Origin: Tachypleus tridentatus
Taxonomy: Eukaryota > Arthropoda > Merostomata > Xiphosura > Limulidae
Assembly (NCBI RefSeq): GCF_004210375.1
Contig: NC_134837.1
Location: 170,154,730-170,218,729, forward strand
Reading direction: 5' to 3'
DNA: 64,000 nt
Within the stretch, counting starts at the first letter, position 1; every line of letters starts with the position of its first letter. The position numbers were made by a program, and so were the translations under genes. The notes beneath the pieces were generated by a model that was not told the DNA's origin, did no database searches, and saw only the letters and a list, made by a program, of their open reading frames with translations. Of the stretch, positions 19,836 through 31,191 are shown piece after piece.

Positions 19836-22658
19836 TATTTAACAGAAACTTTGTTCCAGAATAGTATAATGTTATTTCTGCATTGTTTATATTGTAAAAG
19901 TAAAGAAATTGGATCCCAAAGAAACACTCTATTTCGTTTCTATATATTTACTACAAAAGTTCATGAAATAAGTACTTTATACTATAAAATATCCTGATTT
20001 GGGTTCTCTTTAACGATACCGTCTTAGGAATATGAAAATTGTTTCTTTCAAAAACCTTCTATCGTCTCGAATTATTTGGAAATAACTATCGCGTACAAGA
20101 TATATTAAAGCTTATCCACTAAATTCCTTGTTAAATTTCCTAGAAACGATAAAGAGTCTTATCACAATAACATTACGATAAAATTTTGGCTTTCCTATTA
20201 TACAACTATACGAGCTATTTCAAGTCGATTAATCTTCCAAAACTTGTCATTGAACGAAATTTTTGATACTATGATTCTCTATTTTGAACGATATGTATTA
20301 TATCTGCGATTTCGAAACTAATGACAAACACGTATTTTCAGGATATTTAAAATTCTAGTAATGTGTAAGAAGTAGGGATAAAATTTTGTATGGATATGTT
20401 TTTGTAATACATGTCAACAGTTCCGCCAACTACAAAGTTTATGAAAAGTAACGCTTTGTTGAAAGCATTGAGATATCGTCGGTTAAATGTTTACACAAAA
20501 CCAAAGAATGATGATTAGGTCTTCATATAATACAAAATTTAACTAAAAAACGAAAATAACGACAGAGGAAACATAAAAAAAGAACATCAAGTTTACGGTT
20601 TTTAAACTTTTTCTGATAGCGTTTTAGATATTTTCTAAGTTTTATTTTGAAAAACAGTTTATGGGTAGCGAACGTCATCACTAACGATTCTTGTTTCATG
20701 ATGATATAGAACGAATTAAAATGAAACTAGGAATCGTGTCATCACATAATATGTGTTTTCTTTTCTTACTCGTTTAATAACAGCTGTTGTTAGACAGAAT
20801 GACACAGAAGACAAATGTGAAACCCTATGGGAAGTTTCTTTACGATTTCTCACATTATCAAACGTTGCTCTATATCTTACGCTTTGTGACTAAAACGTAC
20901 CTACTTTTTGTTCAGATTGGTTCACGTTTAACGAAACTATCACTTCGTGAGGAACGTGAGAATGAAAATAAAAACGCACGACACACTATTCACATAGTAA
21001 GTTTTTAACGTGTCGTTTCCTTCTTTGAAACAATTCGACGATGTTATTGTCCTCAATAAAGAAAAATCGAGGTGTGTACTTTTTGGACACTAACGAAATG
21101 TCATTTGGAAACGTTGAACGTGTCTAAAAGAAAAAGACTTACGATTCTCGGTAAAGTTAGAAACATATATTTTAACCGATCGTGAATAATTTCAAGTACT
21201 TGTGTTGTTTTTCTAATGGATGAAATGGAAAGTTTAACAGGTTAGTGACAAAGTCGTGTTTCATAATCCGTTTTAGTAAACTTAATGTATTTGTAGACAT
21301 TTGTCACATGAAAGGTATAAAACACTACGTAACACAAATTTTGTTCCTGAGTGGTGTTATTTCTTAATTGCTTATATTGTAAAAGTAAAGAAAATCGCCA
21401 TTTTCTCCTTCAAACTTTGCTTTCGTTAATTGCTTAAGGAAATTCAGAAATTAAGCTATTTTATATGTAAAAACGGGCAGAGTTGCACATTTTCATTTAC
21501 ATAATGTGTGAATAATACAACAAATGAACCAAGATTTATATGTATTTACACTAAATTTATATAAAAATGTTTAGAATAGAATAGTTTTTCGAGATTTCCG
21601 ACTCTAATACAAATCACTTTTACGTATCTGCCCCCAAACGAAATCTTCCATAATGTTTTCTTTACAAGCGCCCAGGTCACAAAAAACAATGTTTGAAGAA
21701 AAAAATAGGTCTTTTCCGTTTACTTTAGTCATAAGCTTTTGGGGAATAATACTTTCTGCTCAGGAAAAAGAAAAATGAAAAAAATGTTACGTAGTGTATT
21801 ATTATTAAGGTTTTAATTACTCAATCAACATTATTCGATATTTGTGAAGTTTTATTTAAACTTTCAACAATAACTTCTAAGTATGTGACTGGAGACGTTC
21901 TAAATAATGAGACTTTGAAACTTTTTATTACATTCGAAAACATTGGGACAAATAATTTATTTTTTTGTAAATGATGATAATCTCGTATTTGGAGAAGTGT
22001 GGCGATTCTTTCTCTATACGTTTTGGGTTTTCGCTTTTATTTACTTTTAAAGCTACCTTAATTTTATAGAAATTGCCATATCATGCAGGCGAATACCGTT
22101 TAATATAAATCAGGTTTCATTGTATACTACATTTATAAGTAAATTTATATTGTTTAAAATTTTTTTTATATAAAGTCCTCTGCGTGTTATTCAGAAAATC
22201 TTACAAAGAGAAGTAACGGAATTCACAAATTCCCCAACTTAGTCTGTTGAAAGTGAATTAGTTTAACGCACTCTTTACTTTCGTTGTTTATCACTATTTT
22301 CACCATCACATATTTCTAAATTTGTATCTTTATATTCTGTTTCTTCTATTTCGTGCAAATGACATCTTAATAGCCTTTATTCTTAATCAGCTATAATGCG
22401 GAAAAGTACCAAGATGATAACTAAACGGTTTATACATTTATTGTTTAGAAGTATATATAACTTTTAGTAGATTTAGAAACCTTAGAACTTCACCGTCTTT
22501 TCTTTACAGTTCTTTTACTTTGAAATTTTACTAGAAATTTTCGTTGGAATTTAACAAAAATGTAGTGATTTGAAGCTTCATTTTAACCCTCAGGTCTAGA
22601 GTTTGTCACTTTCTTTTCGTGCCTTTCTTTGCGATATTTAAAATAAGAGAAAACAACG
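19836..22658 (-). repeat. Diverged edge unit with internal deletion
   Basis: From about 19,912 the sequence follows the unit at low similarity, rising to the right. Just before, at 19,836-19,905, it matches a part of the unit that normally lies about 1.1 kb earlier (AACA-AAA-TTTGTTCC, then TATATTGTAAAAGTAAAGAAA). So about 1.1 kb of spacer, with most of the tRNA, is absent. Only CACTCT-TTTCG near 19,925-19,935 recalls the 5' end of the tRNA. Weaker similarity may extend to about 19,750. Confidence 0.75.
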
Positions 22659-22730
22659 TAGCAGATCGTGGTTTCGATCCACGGACCTCTGGTTTATGGG
22701 CCCAGCACGCTCCCACTGTGCCACTCTGCT
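22659..22730 (-). pseudogene. Initiator tRNA-Met-like locus 1, decayed
   Basis: The anticodon CAT and the A54/A60 T-loop are kept. Three changes from the array consensus break pairs: D-stem GCAC for GCGC, anticodon stem ACCAG for CCCAG, and acceptor 3' strand ATCTGCT for CTCTGCT. All three fall in stems without compensation. Probably not a working tRNA gene, or a poor one. Confidence 0.75.
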
Positions 22731-25477
22731 TCGTTAGCTTATTTTTACTATAAAAGTTCATAAAAAATACTTTATGCAATAAAATATATTGATGTTCGTT
22801 GTTTCTAATGGGCACTTTTCATGAAGGTGTAAATTGTTTCATTCATAAACCTTGTATGGTCTCGAATTGCTTTGGAAATAATTATCGCGTACGAGATATT
22901 TCAGACCTTATCTACTAACTTCCTTGTTAAATTTCTTAGAAACGATAAAAAGTCTTATCACAATAACTTTACCATAAAATTTTGGCTTTCCTATTATAAG
23001 TCTATTCGAGCTATTTCAAGTCGATTAATCTTCCAATACTTGTCCTTGAACGAAATTTTTGATACTGTGATTCTCTCTTTTCAACGATATGTATTATATC
23101 TGCGATTTCGAAACTAATGACAAACACGTATTTTCAGGATATTTAAAATTCTAGTAATGTGTAAGAAGTAGGGATAAAATTTTGTATGGATATGTTTTTG
23201 TAATACATGTCAACAGTTCCGCCAACTACAAAGTTTATGAAAAGTAACGCTTTGCTGAAAGCATTGAGATATCGTCGGTTAAATGTTTACAACAAAAGCA
23301 AAGAATGATGATTAGGTCTTCATATAATACAAAATTTAACTAAATAACGAAAATAACGACAGAGGAAACATAAATAAAGAACATCAAGTTTACGGTTTTT
23401 AAACTTTTTCTGATAGCGTTTTAGATATTTTCTAAATTTTATTTTGAAAAACAGTTTATGTGTAGCGAACGACATCACTAACGATTCTTGTTTCATGAGG
23501 ATATAGAACGAATTAAAATAAAACTAGGAATCGTGTCAGCACATATGTGTTTTCCTTTCTCGTTATTCAGTGTTTTCCATTCTTACTCGTTTAATAACAG
23601 CTGTTGTTAGACAGAATGACACAGAAGACAAATGTGAAAACCTATGGGAAGTTTCTTTACGATTTCTCACATAATCAAACGTTGCTCTATTCCTTACGCT
23701 TTGTGACTAAAACGTACCTACTTTTTGTTAAGATTGGTTCACGTTTAACGAAACTATCACTTCGTGATGAACGTGAGAATGAAAATAAATACGCACGACA
23801 CACTATTCACATAGTAAGTTTTTAACGTGTCGTTTCCTTCTTTGAAACAATTCGACGATGTTATTGTCCCCAATAAAAAAAAATCGAAGTTTGTACTTTT
23901 TGGACACTAACGAAATGTCATTTGGAAACGTTGAACGTGTCTAAAAGAAAAAGACTTAAGATTCTCGGTAAAGTTAGAAACATATATTTTAACCGATCGT
24001 GAATAATTTCAAGTACTTGTGTTGTTTTTCTAATGGATGAAATGGAAAGTTTAACAGGTTAGTGACAAAGTCGTGTTTGATAATCCGTTTTAGTAAACTT
24101 AATGTATTTGTAGACATTTGTCACATGAAAGGTATATAACACTACGTAACACAAATTTTGTTCCTGAGTGGTGTTTTTTCTCAATTGCTTATATTGTAAA
24201 AGTAAAGAAAATCGCCATTTTCTTCTTCAAACTTTGCTTTCGTTAATTGGTTAAGGAAATTCAGAAATTAACCTATTTTATATGTAAAAACGGGCAGAGT
24301 TGCACATTTTCATTTACATAATGTGTGAATAATACAACATATGAACCAAGATTTATATGTATTTACACTAAATTTATATAAAATTGTTTAGAATAGAATA
24401 GTTTTTCGAGATTTCCGACTCTAATGCAAATCACTTTTACGTATCAGCCCCAAACGTAATCTTCCATAATGTTTTCTTTACAAGCGCCCAGGTCACAAAA
24501 AACAATGTTTGAAGAGAAAAATAGGTCTTTTCAGTTTACTTTAGACATAAGCTTTTTGGGAATAACACTTTCTGCTCAGGAAAAAGAAAAAGGAAAAAAA
24601 ATGTAACGTAGTGTATTATTATTAAGGTTTTAATTACTCAATCAACATTATTCGATATTTGTGAAGTTTTATTTAAACTTTCAACAATAACTTCTAAGTA
24701 TGTGACTGGAGACGTTCTAAATAATGAGACTTTGAAACTTTTTATTACATTCGAAAACATTGGGACAAATAATTTATTTTTTTGTAAATGATGATAATGT
24801 CGTATTTGGAGAAGTGTGGCGATTCTTTCTCTATACGATTTGGGTTTTCGTTTTTATTTACTTTTAAAGATACGTTAATTTTATAGAAATTGCCATATCA
24901 TGCAGGCGAATACCGTTTAATATAAATCAGCTTTCATTCTATACTACATTTACAAGTGAATTTCTATTGTTTATAATTTTTTTTATATTAAGTCCTCTGC
25001 GTGCTACTCAGAAAATCTTACAAAGAGAAGTAACGGAATTCACAAATTCCCCAACTTAGTCTGTTGAAAGTGAATTAGTTTAACGCACTCTCTACTTTCG
25101 TTGTTTATCACTATTTTCACCATCAGATATTTCTAAATTTGAATCTTTATATTCTGTTTCTTCTATTTTGTGCAAATGACATCTTAATAGCCTTTATTCT
25201 TAATCAGCTACAATGCGGAAAAGTACCAAGATGATAACTAAACGGTTTATACATTTATTGTTTAGAAGTATATATAACTTTTAGTAGATTTAGAAACCTT
25301 AGAATTTCACCGTCTTTTCTTTACAGTTCTTTTACGTTTGAAATTTTACTAGAAATTTTCGTTGGAATTGAACAAAAATGTAGTGATTTGAAGCTTCATG
25401 TTAAACCTAAGGTCTAGAGTTTGTCGCATTCTTTTCGTGCCTTTCTTTGCGATATTTAAAAATAAGAGAAAACAACG

Positions 25478-25549
25478 TAGCAGTGCGTGGTTTCGATCCT
25501 CGGATCTCTGGGTTATGGGCGCAGCACGCTCCCACTGCGCCACTCTGCT
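25478..25549 (-). pseudogene. Initiator tRNA-Met-like locus 2, decayed
   Basis: Stem errors differ from those of locus 1: anticodon stem CTGCG for CTGGG (which also removes one of the three initiator G-C pairs), T-stem CGAGG against CCACG, and acceptor CACTGCT for CTCTGCT; the variable loop has A for G. The anticodon CAT remains. It was therefore damaged independently of locus 1. Confidence 0.75.
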
Positions 25550-28277
25550 TCGTTAATTCACCTTTAATATAAAAGTTCATAAAAAAAATACTTTATGCAA
25601 TAAAATATATTGATGTTCGTTGTTTCTAATGGGCACTTTTCATGAAGGTGTAAATTGTTTCATTCATAAACCTTGTATGGTCTCGAATTGCTTTGGAAAT
25701 AATTATCGCGTACGAGATATTTCAGACCTTATCTTCTGACTTCCTTGTTAAATTTCTTAGAAACGATAAAAACTCTTATCACAATAACTTTACCATAAAA
25801 TTTTGGCTTTCCTATTATAAGTCTATTCGAGCTATTTCAAGTCGATTAATCTTCCAATACTTGTCCTTGAACGAAATTTTTGATACTGTGATTCTCTCTT
25901 TTCAACGATATGTATTATATCTGCGATTTCGAAACTAATGACAAACACGTATTTTCAGGATATTTAAAATTCTAGTAATGTGTAAGAAGTAGGGATAAAA
26001 TTTTGTATGGATATGTTTTTGTAATACATGTCAACAGTTCCGCCAACTACAAAGTTTATGAAAAGTAACGCTTTGCTGAAAGCATTGAGATATCGTCGGT
26101 TAAAGGTTTACAACAAAAGTAAAAAATGATGATTAGGTCTTCATATAATACAAAATTTAACTAAATAACCAAAATAACGACAGAGGAAACATAAATAAAG
26201 AACATCAAGTTTACGGTTTTTAAACTTTTTCTGATAGCGTTTTAGATATTTTCTAAATTTTATTTTGAAAAACAGTTTATGTGTAGCGAACGACATCACT
26301 AACGATTTATATTTCATGAGGATATAGATCGAATTAAAATAAAACTAGGAATCGTGTCAGCACATATGTGTTTTCCTTTCTCGTTATTCAGTGTTTTCTA
26401 TTCTTACTCGTTTAATAACAGCTGTTGTTAGACAGAATGACACAAAAGACAAATGTGAAAACCTATGGGAAGTTTATTTACGATTTCTCACATAATCAAA
26501 CGTTGCTCTATTCCTTACGCTTTGTGACTAAAACGTACCTACTTTTCGTTCAGATTGGTTCACAACCAATTAACGAAACTATCACTTCGTGAGTTACGTG
26601 AGAATGAAAATAAATACGCACGACACACTATTCACATAGTAAGTTTTTAACGTGTCGTTTCCTTCTTTGAAACAATTCGACGATGTTATTGTCCCCAATA
26701 AAGAAAAATCGAAGTTTGTACTTTTTGGACACTAACAAAATGTCATTTGGAAACGTTGAACGTGTCTAAAAGAAAAGACTTAAGATTCTCGGTAAAGTTA
26801 GAATTATATATTTTAACCGATCGTGAATAATTTCAAGTACTTGTGTTGTTTTTCTAATGGATGAAATGGAAAGTTTAACAGGTTAGTGACAAAGTCGTGT
26901 TTGATAATCCGTTTTAGTAAACTTAATGTATTTGTAGACATTTGTCACATGAAAGGTATATAACACTACGTAAAACAAATTTTGTTCCTGAGTGGTGTCA
27001 TTTCTCAATTGCTTATATTGTAAAAGTAAAGAAAATCGCCATTTTCTTCTTCAAACTTTGCTTTCGTTAATTGGTTAAGGAAATTCAGAAATTAACCTAT
27101 TTTATATGTAAAACGGGCAGAGCTACACATTTTCATTTACATAATGTGTGAATAATACAACATATGAACCAAGATTTATATGTATTTACACTAAATTTAT
27201 ATAAAATGTTTAGAATAGAATAGTTTTTCGAGATTTGCGACTCTAATGCAAATCACTTTCACGTATCAGGCCCCAAACGTAATCTTCCATAATGTTTTCT
27301 TTACAAGGGCCCAGGTCACAAAAAACAATGTTTGAAGAAAAAAATAGGTCTTTTCCGTTTACTTTAGACATAAGCTTTTGGGAATAACACTTTCTGCTCA
27401 GGAAAAGAAAAAATGAAAAAATGTTACGTAGTGTATTATTATTAAGGTTTTAATTACTCTATCAACATTATTCGATATTTGTGAAGTTTTATTCAAACTT
27501 TCAACAGTAACTTCTAAGTATGTGACTGGAGACGTTCTAAATAATGAGACTTTCAAACTTCCTATTAAATTCGAAAACATTGGGACAAATAATTTATTTT
27601 TTTGTAAATGATGATAATGTCGTATTTGGAGAAGTGTGGCGATTCTTTCTCTATACGATTTGGGTTTTCGTTTTTATTTACTTTTAAAGATACGTTAATT
27701 TTATAGAAATTGCCATATCATGCAGGCGAATACCGTTTAATATAAATCAGCTTTCATTCTATACTACATTTACAAGTGAATTTCTATTGTTTATAATTTT
27801 TTTTATATTAAGTCCTCTGCGTGCTACTCAGAAAATCTTACAAAGAGAAGTAACGGAATTCACAAATTCCCCAACTTAGTCTGTTGAAAGTGAATTAGTT
27901 TAACGCACTCTCTACTTTCGTTGTTTATCACTATTTTCACCATCAGATATTTCTAAATTTGAATCTTTATATTCTGTTTCTTCTATTTTGTGCAAATGAC
28001 ATCTTAATAGCCTTTATTCTTAATCAGCTACAATGCGGAAAAGTACCAAGATGATAACTAAACGGTTTATACATTTATTGTTTAGAAGTATATATAACTT
28101 TTAGTAGATATAGAAAACTTAGAATTTCACCGTCTTTTCTTTACAGTTCTTTTACGTTTGAAATTTTACTAGAAATTTTCGTTGGAATTGAACAAAAATG
28201 TAGTGATTTGAAGCTTCATGTTTAGCCTCAGGTCTAGAGTTTGTCGTTTTGTTTTCGTGCCTTTCTTTGCGATATTT

Positions 28278-28291
28278 AAAAAAAGAGAAAA
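28278..28291 (-). terminator. Pol III terminators after tRNA locus 3
   Basis: On the minus strand, TTTT starts 5 nt after the discriminator base (28291-28288), followed by TCTC and a run of seven T (28284-28278). Two oligo-T tracts give a main and a back-up Pol III stop. The same pair follows every tRNA of the array, the second tract varying from 5 to 7 T. Confidence 0.8.
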
Positions 28292-28296
28292 CAACG

Positions 28297-28368
28297 TAGC
28301 AGAGCGTGGTTTCGATCCACGGACCTCTGGGTTATGGGCCCAGCACGCTCCCACTGCGCCACTCTGCT
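28297..28368 (-). tRNA. Initiator tRNA-Met (CAT), locus 3, canonical
   Basis: Supplies the first methionine of cytosolic protein synthesis. The minus strand folds as acceptor AGCAGAG/CTCTGCT, D-arm GCGC-AGTGGGA-GCGT, anticodon arm CTGGG-CCCATAA-CCCAG, variable AGGTC, T-arm CGTGG-ATCGAAA-CCACG, discriminator A. Initiator hallmarks are all present: first pair A1-U72, three G-C pairs in the lower anticodon stem, and A54 and A60 in the T-loop instead of TTC. Compared with the human gene the T-stem differs by compensated changes (CGTGG/CCACG for GATGG/CCATC). No intron. The A-box and B-box promoters are internal. This is the leftmost intact copy and the reference for the following entries. Confidence 0.96.
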
Positions 28369-31119
28369 TCGTTAGTTCATCTTTACTATAAAAGTTCATA
28401 AAAAAAATACTTTATGCTATAAAATATATTGATGTTCGTTGTTTCTAATGGGCACTTTTCATGAAGGTGTAAATTGTTTCATTCATAAACCTTGTATGGT
28501 CTCGAATTGCTTTGGAAATAATTATCGCGTACGAGATATTTCAGACCTTATCTACTAACTTCCTTGTTAAATTTCTTAGAAACGATAAAAAGTCTTATCA
28601 CAATAACATTACGATAAAATTTTGGCTTTCCTATTATACGTCTATTCGAGCTATTTCAAGTCGATTAATCTTCCAATACTTGTCCTTGAACGAAATTTTT
28701 GATACTGTGATTCTCTCTTTTCAACGATATGTATTATATCTGCGATTTCGAAACTAATGACAAACACGTATTTTCAGGATATTTAAAATTCTAGTAATGT
28801 GTAAGAAGTATAGATAAAATTTTGTATGGATATGTTTTGTAATACATGTCAACAGTTCCGCCAACTACAAAGTTTATGAAAAGTAACGCTTTGCTGAAAG
28901 CATTGAGATATCGTCGGTTAAATGTTTACAACAAAAGCAAAGAATGATGATTAGGTCTTCATATAATACAAAATTTAACTAAATAACGAAAATAACGACA
29001 GAGGAAACATAAATAAAGAACATCAAGTTTACGGTTTTTAAACTTTTTCTGATAGCGTTTTAGATATTTTCTAAATTTTATTTTGAAAAACAGTTTATGT
29101 GTAGCGAACGACATCACTAACGATTCTTATTTCATGAGGATATAGAACGAATTAAAATAAAACTAGGAATCGTGTCAGCACATATGTGTTTTCCTTTCTC
29201 GTTATTCAGTGTTTTCTATTCTTACTCGTTTAATAACAGCTGTTGTTAGACAGAATGACACAAAAGACAAATGTGAAAACCTATGGGAAGTTTATTTACG
29301 ATTTCTCACATAATCAAACGTTGCTCTATTCCTTACGCTTTGTGACTAAAACGTACCTACTTTTGTTCAGATTGGTTCACAACCAATTAACGAAACTATC
29401 ACTTCGTGAGTTACGTGAGAATGAAAATAAATACGCACGACACACTATTCACATAGTAAGTTTTTTAACGTGTCGTTTCCCTCTTTGAAACAATTCGACG
29501 ATGTTATTGTCCCCAATAAAGAAAAATCGAAGTTTGTACTTTCTGGACACTAACAAAATGTCATTTGGAAACGTTGAACGTGTCTAAAAGAAAAAGACTT
29601 AAGATTCTCGGTAAAGTTAGAAACATATATTTTAACCGATCGTGAATAATTTCAAGTACTTGTGTTGTTTTTCTAATGGATGAAATGGAAAGTTTAACAG
29701 GTTAGTGACAAAGTCGTGTTTGATAATCCGTTTTAGTAAACTTAATGTATTTGTAGACATTTGTCACATGAAAGGTATATAACACTACGTAAAACAAATT
29801 TTGTTCCTGAGTGGTGTCATTTCTCAATTGCTTATATTGTAAAAGTAAAGAAAATCGCCATTTTCTTCTTCAAACTTTGCTTTCGTTAATTGGTTAAGGA
29901 AATTCAGAAATTAACCTATTTTATATGTAAAAACGGGCAGAGCTACACATTTTCATTTACATAATGTGTGAATAATACAACATATGAACCAAGATTTATA
30001 TGTATTTACACTAAATTTATATAAAAATGTTTAGAATAGAATAGTTTTTCGAGATTTGCGACTCTAATGCAAATCACTTTCAAGTATCAGCCCCCAAACG
30101 TAATCTTCCATAATGTTTTCTTTACAAGCGCCCAAGTCACAAAAAACAATGTTTGAAGAGAAAAATAGGTCTTTTCCGTTTACTTTAGACATAAGCTTTT
30201 TGGGAATAACACTTTCTGCTCAGGAAGAAGAAAAAGGAAAAAAATGTTACGTAGTGTATTATTATTAAGGTTTTAATTACTCTATCAACATTATTCGATA
30301 TTTGTGAAGTTTTATTTAAACTTTCAACAGTAACTTCTAAGTATGTGACTGGAGACGTTCTAAATAATGAGACTTTCAAACTTCCTAATAAATTCGAAAA
30401 CATTGGGACAAATAATTTATTTTTTTGTAAATGATGATAATGTCGTATTTGGAGAAGTGTGGCGATTCTTTCTCTATACGATTTGGGTTTTCGTTTTTAT
30501 TTACTTTTAAAGATACGTTAATTTTATAGAAATTGCCATATCATGCAGGCGAATACCGTTTAATATAAATCAGCTTTCATTCTATACTACATTTACAAGT
30601 GAATTTCTATTGTTTATAATTTTTTTTATATTAAGTCCTCTGCGTGCTACTCAGAAAATCTTACAAAGAGAAGTAACGGAATTCACAAATTCCCCAACTT
30701 AGTCTGTTGAAAGTGAATTAGTTTAACGCACTCTCTACTTTCGTTGTTTATCACTATTTTCACCATCAGATATTTCTAAATTTGAATCTTTATATTCTGT
30801 TTCTTCTATTTTGTGCAAATGACATCTTAATAGCCTTTATTCTTAATCAGCTACAATGCGGAAAAGTACCAAGATGATAACTAAACGGTTTATACATTTA
30901 TTGTTTAGAAGTATATATAACTTTTAGTAGATATAGAAAACTTAGAAGTTCACCGTCTTTTCTTTACAGTTCTTTTACGTTTGAAATTTTACTAGAAATT
31001 TTCGTTGGAATTGAACAAAAATGTAGTGATTTGAAGCTTCATGTTTAGCCTCAGGTCTAGAGTTTGTCGTTTTGTTTTCGTGCCTTTCTTTGCGATATTT
31101 AAAAAAAGAGAAAACAACG
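28369..31119. other. Representative array spacer (no further gene seen)
   Basis: 2,751 bp between loci 3 and 4, AT-rich. I searched by eye for B-boxes, snRNA, 5S and U6 motifs and found none. Open frames of about 60-81 codons recur in each unit but change length with homopolymer indels. Notable bits are the palindrome ATTGGTTCACAACCAAT (29,371 region) and an octamer ATGCAAAT (30,068 region). Confidence 0.7.
28386..28393 (-). promoter_or_regulatory. TATA-like element upstream of tRNA locus 3
   Basis: TTTTATAG lies 18-25 bp before the mature tRNA 5' end. Arthropod tRNA genes often need AT-rich upstream elements for TFIIIB placement, and this one is kept in nearly all units. In AT-rich DNA it could occur by chance. 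Confidence 0.35.
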
Positions 31120-31191
31120 TAGCAGAGCGTGGTTTCGATCCACGGACCTCTGGGTTATGGGCCCAGCACGCTCCCACTGCGCCACTCTGCT
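31120..31191 (-). tRNA. Initiator tRNA-Met (CAT), locus 4
   Basis: Identical over all 72 bases to locus 3; 2,823 bp from it. Confidence 0.95.

Noticed and set aside
28169-28399. Recurring 76-aa open frame on the minus strand crossing the tRNA
   Set aside because: Its middle is simply the tRNA gene read as codons. In other units the same place gives 63-75 aa frames because of homopolymer indels, so no protein is maintained.
28512-28757. Recurring 81-aa plus-strand frame in each unit
   Set aside because: It is lost or shortened in many units by indels in an A-run (for example near 37,047 and 39,865), has no start context or motif, and is explained by the units being copies of each other.
29243-29488. 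Recurring 73-82 aa plus-strand frame in each unit
   Set aside because: Length and C-terminus change with a T-run before GTTCAGATTGG; no domain. A chance frame in duplicated DNA.
30185-30403. Recurring 60-104 aa minus-strand frame in each unit
   Set aside because: The C-terminus changes from unit to unit with the A/G-rich run (FFFF, SFSS, PFSF). No family similarity.
28369-31119. A second tRNA, 5S rRNA or snRNA in the spacer
   Set aside because: No sequence with a proper B-box plus paired arms, no 5S or U-snRNA core was found by eye; TCGA-containing sites such as ATTTCGAAACT lack cloverleaf partners.
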